Part shown: one piece after another, positions 31,041-36,693 of the stretch | Position numbering within the stretch: the stretch's first letter is position 1 | Layout: each line of letters begins with the position of its first letter | Assembly: GCA_002009975.1 (NCBI GenBank) | Contig: MTLP01000038.1 | Coordinates: 1 to 36,693 of the forward strand | Source of the DNA: Thermococcus sp. JdFR-02 | Lineage (GTDB): Archaea > Methanobacteriota_B > Thermococci > Thermococcales > Thermococcaceae | Direction: 5' to 3' | Length of the DNA: 36,693 nucleotides | Made by a program: the position numbers and the translations under genes | Notes under the pieces: model-generated | Databases searched by the model: none | What the model saw: only the letters and a program-made list of their open reading frames with translations | What the model was told of the DNA's origin: nothing

Positions 31041-31995
31041 AGATATCTCCACAAGTACATACCTGACTAATGTCGCCCTAAGACTAGCGAAACGGAAAGA
31101 TAGCCCACTGCGAAAGTACAATTATGAGATTGACATCATAGATTTAACCGATGATATCATTAATCCTGACGTTGTTTTAACGTCATTTGATTATGGCCAC
31201 AGCATTCTATTTGAGTGCAAATCCCAATCCCTCAAAGAGAAACAGCTAAAGAATTATTGGGATTTCATTCAGAATCCACAAATATTTCTACGTGCATTTA
31301 CCCTCGTCGATTATGGTCGGATGGACGACTATTACATTGATGTACCCATACTCACATTGTACTCTCAAATTTGTAATGATTCCCGACTTAAAAAGTACCC
31401 CCTTCCAGTTCTAGAACTGGATCAATCTACAAGCAAAATCTGTCTCGTATGTAACGACTTCCAGCCTGGACACATGTATCAAATCATGCACAAAATCTTC
31501 AACTGCATGGACGTACCTGAACAAATTCTTAAACTCCATACAGCCCACTACATAGATCCCAATGACGACTGCAGAGCCTTCGTAAAACGCCTTCTTGGGG
31601 AAGCCATCCTCACATTTCTGCTAAGTCAAGTGCCATCAGAAGTCAAAACAAAGCCCGCAGAGTCCAATGAAAAGGACATTAAACCCATCGAACTTGAGCC
31701 CGAGGAACTTGCCAAAATAATGTACGGCGACTTGTGGGGCTTAATTTCCCCACAAAAGCAAAAACAAATCCGAAACAAGATTTTGAGAGTGTTCAAAAGA
31801 CTAACCCACAGAGACAACAAGTACCTAAAAGGCATCGCAGAATTCCAAAAAGGAAAATTGATAATCAAAGCTGATGTCTCAACCCATGAAGCCATAAGAA
31901 AATTAGGGACACGTCTTGAAGCCTCTCTCGACTTCGTGATCAACGTAGTATGCAAAGGCAGAGAAACCACAATCGAAGAATTCATGAAGAGGTGA
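31024..31995 (+). CDS. PD-(D/E)XK nuclease-like protein of the cassette
   Basis: 323 residues from ATG 31024 (GTGAGGAAA upstream). The core is Asp49 in INPDVVLTS, Glu64 and Lys66 in SILFECKSQSL, with a preceding DII strand; the spacing fits the restriction fold. Four Cys occur later (LVCNDF, FNCMD, DDCRAF, VVCKG) without a clear zinc spacing. The C-terminal half is helical (KQIRNKILRVFKRL). Overlaps the 428-aa gene and is 7 bp before the 130-aa gene. A cassette nuclease is the likely effector. Confidence 0.6.
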   Translation: MAQSSKDISTSTYLTNVALRLAKRKDSPLRKYNYEIDIIDLTDDIINPDVVLTSFDYGHSILFECKSQSLKEKQLKNYWDFIQNPQIFLRAFTLVDYGRMDDYYIDVPILTLYSQICNDSRLKKYPLPVLELDQSTSKICLVCNDFQPGHMYQIMHKIFNCMDVPEQILKLHTAHYIDPNDDCRAFVKRLLGEAILTFLLSQVPSEVKTKPAESNEKDIKPIELEPEELAKIMYGDLWGLISPQKQKQIRNKILRVFKRLTHRDNKYLKGIAEFQKGKLIIKADVSTHEAIRKLGTRLEASLDFVINVVCKGRETTIEEFMKR

Positions 31996-32002
31996 ACTAA
32001 TT

Positions 32003-32395
32003 ATGAAAGATAAAGTCGAAATCCCAATTACTGTTGAATACTTCGGCGAAGACCCGCTATGGAAACATATAAGCTCAAAAGGGGAGCATAAAGAGGTAGA
32101 ACTCGCAGAGGGTATAAAACTCCGATACGATAGAACCGAGTTTAAACTGGCTTTAGGACATCCGCAAGTGGACTGGTTCTCATTAATAATCATCCCCTTT
32201 ATAGTCGGATATGTCGGGCACAGAACGTACCCATATATCGACAAGGCAATTGACAAATTAGTAGCCCTTATCAAGCAAGGATATATAAAAGCGGTTAAAA
32301 TAGGCGCGAGGAAGATATCCCCAATGCACTATTCAGAAGAAGAGCTCAAGCAGATAATCAAAGAAGCTATTGACGAATATATCAGAGGTGAGTAA
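32003..32395 (+). CDS. 130-aa protein with one hydrophobic segment, third cassette gene
   Basis: 130 residues from ATG 32003. A beta-rich first half (VEIPITVEYFGEDPLW), a hydrophobic segment (about 54-68: FSLIIIPFIVGYVG) that could be a membrane helix or core strand, and a basic-acidic helical end (YSEEELKQIIKEAIDEYI). Its stop touches the ATG of AbrB copy C. No family recognised. Confidence 0.5.
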   Translation: MKDKVEIPITVEYFGEDPLWKHISSKGEHKEVELAEGIKLRYDRTEFKLALGHPQVDWFSLIIIPFIVGYVGHRTYPYIDKAIDKLVALIKQGYIKAVKIGARKISPMHYSEEELKQIIKEAIDEYIRGE

Positions 32396-32791
32396 ATGAA
32401 AGAAGCCAAAGAACCACTGGCAAAGTTTCATGCACAGGTGTTATATAATGGTAGGATAAGTATCCCCGAAAATACTAGATTAAGATATGGTATTGAGAAG
32501 GGGGACTATGTAGAAATTATAATCAGGAAAGTAGGACTTAATAATGGACCAATCCTTGGAAGGGGGCATTTTGTTGCTAGGGTCTCAAATAAGGGGTTAA
32601 TCACAATCCCCAAAGGATTAAGATCCGAACTAAACATCAAGGAAAAGGATGTTGTTGAGATAGTTTTAATAGATTATTTTAAAATCACAGCTCTCCTCGG
32701 TAACAAATCCAAACGCCTCTCCAAAATCATCAAGAAGGGCTATGAGATTTTGGATGAAGAGTCTGAAAAAGAGCTTCTTATTTGGCATTAG
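32396..32791 (+). CDS. Double-AbrB DNA-binding protein, copy C
   Basis: 131 residues, ATG directly after the previous stop (TAAATG). KEPLAKFHAQVLYNGRIS and GDYVEIIIR, then ARVSNKGLITIPKGLR and VVEIVLIDY. Same layout as copies A and B, with a C-terminal helix. Ends the first transcription block; a T-rich stretch (CCCTTTTCTTTTTCG) follows. Confidence 0.8.
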   Translation: MKEAKEPLAKFHAQVLYNGRISIPENTRLRYGIEKGDYVEIIIRKVGLNNGPILGRGHFVARVSNKGLITIPKGLRSELNIKEKDVVEIVLIDYFKITALLGNKSKRLSKIIKKGYEILDEESEKELLIWH

Positions 32792-32796
32792 GGCTC

Positions 32797-32810
32797 CCTT
32801 TTCTTTTTCG
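32797..32810 (+). terminator. T-rich stretch after AbrB copy C
   Basis: CCTTTTCTTTTTCG follows the stop of copy C and precedes a new promoter; probable partial terminator. Confidence 0.3.
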
Positions 32811-32816
32811 TAGTTA

Positions 32817-32834
32817 TGTTCTATTTACAGAACA
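32817..32834. promoter_or_regulatory. Inverted repeat TGTTCT-N6-AGAACA upstream of the TATA box
   Basis: Perfect 6-bp arms at 32817-32822 and 32829-32834, about 27 bp upstream of the TATA box. Could be an activator or second operator. Confidence 0.35.
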
Positions 32835-32860
32835 ATAAATCCCATTAATTTAACAAAACA

Positions 32861-32868
32861 TTTATATA
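32861..32868 (+). promoter_or_regulatory. TATA box of the AbrB-D/replication operon
   Basis: TTTATATA, with a start site predicted at about 32887, inside the paired palindromes. Confidence 0.55.
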
Positions 32869-32874
32869 TTCTTG

Positions 32875-32903
32875 CAACTTAGTTGTAAATAGCAACTGAG
32901 TTG
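32875..32903. promoter_or_regulatory. Tandem palindromes CAACT-N-AGTTG overlapping the start site
   Basis: CAACTTAGTTG (32875-32885) and CAACTGAGTTG (32893-32903), both perfect dyads with a one-base centre, 18 bp apart. They lie right after the TATA box and before the ribosome site of AbrB copy D. A repressor there would block initiation. Confidence 0.55.
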
Positions 32904-32918
32904 TTAGAGGTGTTAATT

Positions 32919-33206
32919 ATGAATACAAACATACTCGCATACTATCAAGCACGAGTTATGAATGATGGGTATAGAATAACAATACCTTACACAACAAGAG
33001 AAAAGTACAACATAAGAGAGGGTGATTATGTAACTGTCAAGATAAAGAAACAACAAGAGGCAATTTTCACAGCAAAAGTATCATCCAAGGGGCTTATAGC
33101 AATCCCACAAAAAATCGTGAAAAAACTTGCCATTCTCCCAAATGACGTAATAGATGTCTCTCTTCTCGAATGTTACCACCCCCCAACGGTGATCCTAAAT
33201 GAGTGA
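32919..33206 (+). CDS. Double-AbrB DNA-binding protein, copy D (short)
   Basis: 95 residues from ATG 32919 (AGAGGTG upstream). AYYQARVMNDGYRITIP and GDYVTVKIKK, then AKVSSKGLIAIPQKIVK and VIDVSLLECY. It lacks the EPLAKFH start and the long tail of copies A-C, so it is the most diverged. First gene of the replication operon; it probably represses its own promoter through the palindromes just upstream. Its stop overlaps the next gene. Confidence 0.75.
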   Translation: MNTNILAYYQARVMNDGYRITIPYTTREKYNIREGDYVTVKIKKQQEAIFTAKVSSKGLIAIPQKIVKKLAILPNDVIDVSLLECYHPPTVILNE

Positions 33207-33585
33207 AAATATCTCTCAAATTATTTCACTCCTTGAAAAGTATGGTATAACTGAGGAGGATTGGAACGGTTTGTATGCTACTCTTCTTCAGCTTGGCATA
33301 AAAGACAAAGCCGAAATCACAAGAGCAATTTACAACTACCTCATAGCAAAATACCCACAACACGTTGCTTTGGGTGTTCTAACAATCATCAGAGTCAAAT
33401 ACTTCAACGAACTCTTCGACAAAGCCTACTTCTTCAACGGTTATCACCTGAGCAAAACTGCACTCCTCGTTTTTGACGAGCTCACAAAGCCAAAACAAGA
33501 GAAAAAGATTCCCCCAAGCGAAATCCAGCCAATTGAGCCAGACCCAAGCACGATAGCATACTGGCTCAAGGAGGTGAAAACATGA
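33199..33585 (+). CDS. 128-aa helical protein upstream of mcm
   Basis: 128 residues, overlapping AbrB copy D by 8 bp and mcm by 4 bp (ATGA). A helical first part (ISQIISLLEKYGITEEDWN) and a Pro/Glu-rich end (KKIPPSEIQPIEPDPSTIA). No family recognised. The coupling to mcm suggests a helicase loader or origin-binding partner, purely by position. Confidence 0.55.
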   Translation: MSENISQIISLLEKYGITEEDWNGLYATLLQLGIKDKAEITRAIYNYLIAKYPQHVALGVLTIIRVKYFNELFDKAYFFNGYHLSKTALLVFDELTKPKQEKKIPPSEIQPIEPDPSTIAYWLKEVKT

Positions 33586-36347
33586 CAGAAACACTTGAAA
33601 AAGTTAGAGAAGCCGCAAGCATGCTCAGAGACAAACTCATTGTCGAAATGCTCAAGCTCATCAAACAAATGGACGACGAAGGCTTAGACAAAATCAACCC
33701 ACAAGCACTAAGCCCAATGCTAAGAGCATGGATCAAAGGTCACTACGGCATAGTCCCAAACACCATCACAAAGGACCTACTCAAAACATACATCGAAGTA
33801 CTTGAAAATTATGGGATGTTCGTTCGGGATACGAACATTGACGAACAAACCGTTCGTGGTGAATTAACAGAGAAAAATAACGAACATCAAGTGTTCGGAG
33901 CGTTCGTATATCGTTCTTTGAAAAAGCAACTTGGTGACGAGAAATTTGAAACATTGCTAAAGAGCATCAAAGAAACATATGGCTTGCCTAGGCCTGTACA
34001 TGCAAATACATTGTTGGTAATGTTAGACATCATGGAAAACGACAGGATTGAGGTAATTCCAATCAGCCTTATTGAAAAGAGGCTCAAAGAGGATGCAGGT
34101 TTCACTAAGAGTATGATAGATAGAATGAGATGGGATTTCTTTGGAAATGGAAATGTTGCAAAGGCTCTTCAGGCTGTTCTGTTTGATGCTGTTGGTATTG
34201 TGAATGGGGAGAAGGCGTTCAAGTTGAAGGATTCTGTTGTTAAGTTCATTAAGGCTAAGGTTCTTGAGCTTTTAGGCTATGAGCAGGAAGCTGAGGAAAT
34301 GCTTGATTACACGAACAATGCTAAGGAATTCCTGAGGAACTTCAGGAAGGATGGGGAGGCAGTTTACCTTGAAAAGATCAAGGACATTGTTCTTGGCGAG
34401 AAGGTTGATTACTTCTATATTGACTACTTGGACTTGGCAAAGTATGATCCTAGGTTGGCAAGGCGTCTCTTTGACGAGCCGGAGTTTGTTCTTGGAGCTT
34501 TTGAGAATGCAGTAATGGAGCTTCAGGAAGAGTTGTTCGAGGAAATTTCGTCAGAGAATCCAGAGTTGTTTGATGAGGAGTTCAAGCCGGTGTTCCTTGA
34601 GGTTCATGTTGGTAATTTCCCACATGTTATTAGACCTCGTGATGTTAGGACTGATTTTGCTGAGAAGTTCGTGGCTGTTGAGGGGATTATTACGTCAGCT
34701 TCGAAGGTTGTTCCGTTCTTTGAGATTGCTACATATGTGTGCAAGCATTGTAGTAAGGAGATTGGTTTGTTCAATAGGCCAACAAGAATACCTGCTAAAC
34801 CACCAAGCAAGTGTCCTGATTGTGATGCCAAGGGTTCGTTTGAGCTTGATGTTAGAAAGTCAAAGAAGGTTGAGATTCAGCATTTTATTGTTAGAGATGC
34901 TCCTGAGATGCTGAATGTTGGTGAGAATGCTAAGGAGCTTGAAGCATATTTGCTCGGTAAAATGGCTGGTGCTGTTGATGTTGGTGATAAGGTAATCTTG
35001 TATGGTATTCTTAGAGTAAAAGAAAGGCTCAGTAAAAAGATTGCTGAGACTGATTACGTTCTTGAAGTCATTCATGTGGAACAGTTGAACAGGGGTATTC
35101 AGCTTGAATTGAGCAAGAAGGACGTTCAAGAGGTTCTTAAGCTCGGTGAGATGTTTGGTGAGGACTTGCCAGATGCCGTTGCACGTTCTATTGCTCCGTG
35201 GATCAGGGGTTATGAGGAAGTCAAGAAGGCGTTGGCGTTGGCTGTTGTTTCTGCTGAGGGTTTGTGGGATAAGAGGACGACGATTCATGTTTTGTTGGCT
35301 GGTGATCCTGGTGTGGGTAAGTCAAGGTTGGCGTTGGATTTGGAGAATGTTGCCCCAAAGTTTCTTTTAGCTGAGGGTGGCGGTTCCTCAAGAGCTGGCT
35401 TAACAGCAAGCTTTGAAAAAGATGAATTGACGGGCAAGTTCACTGTTCGTGGTGGCTTGTTAGTCCTTGGTAGTGATGGAATTGTACTTGTCGATGAGTT
35501 CAGCAATTTGAAGAGAGAGGATATCAATGCGTTGAAGACGTGTATGGAGCATGGTTTTGTTGCTCCTGCAAAGGCTGGAATTTCAAATGTCAAGTTGAGA
35601 GCTACTGCAACTATTGTTGGGACTGCAAATCCAAAAGCTGGCAAAATTGATAGGACAAGGCTTTTGATTGACCAGTTGGATATCCCATTCCCTGTGCTAA
35701 CGAGATTTGACTTGATTTTTGCGTTCTTTGATGAGCCAGATGAAGAGAAGGACGAGGAGATTGGTTGGAGCATTCTAAGTGAGGTTAAGCGCAAGAAGGG
35801 TGAACCTCCAAAGAGGATTATACCTGCGGAGCTTTTGAAGAAGTTGTTTGCCTATGCAAGGTTTAATGTATTTCCAGAGGTTACTGAAGAGGCTCAACGG
35901 CTCATGGTTTCTGAGTTTGTTAAGTTGAGAAAGAAGACAAGCACAAATGGAAATTCTGTCAGCAGACGCATTATGGACGCTCTTGTTAGGCTTAGTTATG
36001 CGCATGCGAAGCTTAGACTTGCTGACAAGGTTGAGAAGGTTGATGTTGAGGAGGCTGTGAGGCTGATTTGGAAGAGTTTGGAGTATGTAGCCTATGATCC
36101 TGAGACTGGTGAGATTGATGTAAGCATTCTCCAAGTTGGAGTTCCTTCCAGAGAAAGGGAGAAGTTCGAGCTGTTTATTAGAGTCATGGAAAATCTTGCA
36201 AGGAAATACGGGAATATCCGAATTGACATTATCAAGAATGTTCTGAATGAAAAGGGGCTAAGTGACGATGAGATTGAAAGATTCTTGGAACGTGGTGAGA
36301 AATTGGGCTATTTGAGACAATTAGGGGATTTTGTCGAATGGTCATAA
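33582..36347 (+). CDS. mcm: MCM replicative helicase with long N-terminal extension
   Basis: 921 residues against about 650-700 in usual archaeal MCMs. The first ~285 residues are extra, helical and unlike standard MCM. The normal N-terminal domain starts near DLAKYDPRLARRLFD. It has a zinc ribbon (C387, C390, C411, C414), Walker A GDPGVGKS (574-581), Walker B IVLVDEF (D638, E639), sensor Asn686 in GTANPK, arginine finger R708 in LTRFDLIF, and a winged-helix end. A DNA helicase, probably hexameric. The first ~80 codons are C/A-rich and the rest G/T-rich. The start overlaps the previous stop; ribosome site GGAGGTGA. Thermococcus kodakarensis is known to carry extra MCM genes in or near integrated elements. 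Confidence 0.9.
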   Translation: MTETLEKVREAASMLRDKLIVEMLKLIKQMDDEGLDKINPQALSPMLRAWIKGHYGIVPNTITKDLLKTYIEVLENYGMFVRDTNIDEQTVRGELTEKNNEHQVFGAFVYRSLKKQLGDEKFETLLKSIKETYGLPRPVHANTLLVMLDIMENDRIEVIPISLIEKRLKEDAGFTKSMIDRMRWDFFGNGNVAKALQAVLFDAVGIVNGEKAFKLKDSVVKFIKAKVLELLGYEQEAEEMLDYTNNAKEFLRNFRKDGEAVYLEKIKDIVLGEKVDYFYIDYLDLAKYDPRLARRLFDEPEFVLGAFENAVMELQEELFEEISSENPELFDEEFKPVFLEVHVGNFPHVIRPRDVRTDFAEKFVAVEGIITSASKVVPFFEIATYVCKHCSKEIGLFNRPTRIPAKPPSKCPDCDAKGSFELDVRKSKKVEIQHFIVRDAPEMLNVGENAKELEAYLLGKMAGAVDVGDKVILYGILRVKERLSKKIAETDYVLEVIHVEQLNRGIQLELSKKDVQEVLKLGEMFGEDLPDAVARSIAPWIRGYEEVKKALALAVVSAEGLWDKRTTIHVLLAGDPGVGKSRLALDLENVAPKFLLAEGGGSSRAGLTASFEKDELTGKFTVRGGLLVLGSDGIVLVDEFSNLKREDINALKTCMEHGFVAPAKAGISNVKLRATATIVGTANPKAGKIDRTRLLIDQLDIPFPVLTRFDLIFAFFDEPDEEKDEEIGWSILSEVKRKKGEPPKRIIPAELLKKLFAYARFNVFPEVTEEAQRLMVSEFVKLRKKTSTNGNSVSRRIMDALVRLSYAHAKLRLADKVEKVDVEEAVRLIWKSLEYVAYDPETGEIDVSILQVGVPSREREKFELFIRVMENLARKYGNIRIDIIKNVLNEKGLSDDEIERFLERGEKLGYLRQLGDFVEWS
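33818..33906. other. Iteron-like cluster, putative replication origin inside mcm
   Basis: GTTCG occurs at 33818, 33822, 33852, 33893 and 33902; CGAAC at 33832, 33842 and 33881 (start positions). They include a 10-bp direct repeat (ACGAACATTG/ACGAACAAAC, 33831-33850). They also form inverted pairs: GTTCG-N5-CGAAC (33822-33836), ACGAAC-N5-GTTCGT (33841-33857) and CGAACA-N5-TGTTCG (33881-33897). The even 5-base gaps are unlikely by chance. The composition of the + strand inverts here (see findings). Together this suggests the element's replication origin. Confidence 0.6.
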
Positions 36348-36375
36348 CGCGCATCTCTCGTTTGGAGGTGAAGGT

Positions 36376-36597
36376 ATGAGTAAGTGGGTCGTGGATTGGG
36401 AGATTCCGGAGCTTGGTGAAGGTGGTCTTGAGGTAATTGAAGCCAGAGATGGAGACGAAGCCTTGAAGAAGTTCTTAGAGCGGTTCATGAGGGAAGAGCT
36501 ACCCAAATACAAGGGCAAAGAGGGAAAATTAAAGGTTCATGCTATGCCTGTCTGGAAGGCGAGGAAACAAGGCTTGTTATGGGAAGCCGTGGGGTGA
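36376..36597 (+). CDS. Small acidic/basic protein after mcm
   Basis: 73 residues from ATG 36376 (GGAGGTGA upstream; an earlier ATG at 36331 lies inside mcm). Strand-helix-strand plan (VVDWEIPELGEGGLEVIEAR, then DEALKKFLERFMREEL, then KLKVHAMPVWKARKQG). Similar in plan to the protein at 22136. Unknown role, cotranscribed with mcm. Confidence 0.55.
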   Translation: MSKWVVDWEIPELGEGGLEVIEARDGDEALKKFLERFMREELPKYKGKEGKLKVHAMPVWKARKQGLLWEAVG

Positions 36598-36601
36598 GAG
36601 C

Positions 36602-36693
36602 ATGACATATCGCATTTGGATTGCGGATCGTAATAATACTGCGAATGTCTTCTATGAAGACTACGAGAGCTACGAGGAAGCGGAAGAGAAGGC
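36602..36693 (+). CDS. Small acidic protein, cut by the window end
   Basis: ATG 36602, 4 bp after the previous stop, GTGAGAG upstream. Thirty residues visible: YRIWIADRNN, then an acidic Tyr-rich stretch (YEDYESYEEAEEK). Same kind of small protein as its neighbour. Incomplete. Confidence 0.45.
   Translation, partial: MTYRIWIADRNNTANVFYEDYESYEEAEEK

Noticed and set aside
33818-33906. Intein or insertion element in mcm
   Set aside because: The frame stays open, with no splicing motifs and no terminal repeats; the repeats are short and regular, so an origin fits better.
34570-35794. Long frames on both strands inside mcm
   Set aside because: The MCM frame carries all helicase motifs; the others have shadow composition.
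1-36693. CRISPR array, insertion sequence or rRNA
   Set aside because: No regularly spaced long repeats, no transposase gene with terminal inverted repeats and no rRNA-like sequence were seen.

Overview
The window looks like genomic DNA of a hyperthermophilic euryarchaeon of the Thermococcales (Thermococcus/Pyrococcus). The signs are AT-rich coding DNA, GGAGGTGA-type ribosome sites, A/T TATA boxes about 25-30 bp before starts, lipoprotein and Thr-rich linker styles, and a tRNA-Val. Bases 1-1366 are probably chromosome: a partial Arch_ATPase/DUF234 gene on the minus strand. At 1367-1410 lies the 3' half of a tRNA-Val(GAC) gene. An SSV-type integrase fragment, int(C), reads through it into an integrated plasmid or provirus that fills the rest of the window and runs off its right edge. 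Int(N) and the complete tRNA should therefore lie beyond 36693. The architecture recalls the pT26-2/TKV family of Thermococcales integrated elements; that assignment is from memory of the family and was not tested by a search.

Layout. (a) 1361-4304: int(C), a small basic protein, a GT-C-type membrane glycosyltransferase and an EamA/SMR-like small transporter. (b) 4430-12659: a long rightward run of 12 genes for small membrane proteins and secreted, glycosylation-sequon-rich beta-sandwich, lipoprotein and coiled-coil proteins, with no cytoplasmic enzyme among them. This is a cell-surface or virion-type module. (c) 12792-15272: a HerA/FtsK-like ATPase and two charged partners, the probable DNA packaging or transfer motor. 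(d) 15290-28349: an accessory region with frequent strand switches, pseudogenes and many defence- or toxin-like genes. These include PD-(D/E)XK nucleases, two PIN RNases, an Apea-type HEPN RNase, a trypsin-like protease, and several soluble-plus-membrane pairs. (e) 28591-33585: an operon with four related double-AbrB DNA-binding proteins, a ribbon-helix-helix-like protein, and an unrecognised three-gene cassette (428 aa, 323 aa PD-(D/E)XK, 130 aa) placed between AbrB copies. (f) 33582-36693: an MCM helicase with a long extra N-terminal region and two small genes.

The most interesting signal is at 33818-33906, inside the coding sequence for the N-terminal region of the MCM gene. Eight copies of the pentamer GTTCG/CGAAC form direct and inverted repeats within 89 bp. 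Strand composition changes at the same place: the + strand is C- and A-rich to the left, G- and T-rich to the right. Repeat cluster, skew inversion and helicase gene together suggest the element's replication origin. Second, tandem palindromes CAACT-N-AGTTG sit just after a TATA box in front of the last AbrB gene and replication genes, as expected for a repressor site.

Working model: the element integrates by int, replicates from the origin inside mcm with its own helicase, keeps the replication operon under AbrB control, makes a surface or particle module with an ATPase motor, and carries a turnover zone of defence and toxin genes. Functions of most accessory genes are inferences from motifs and context.
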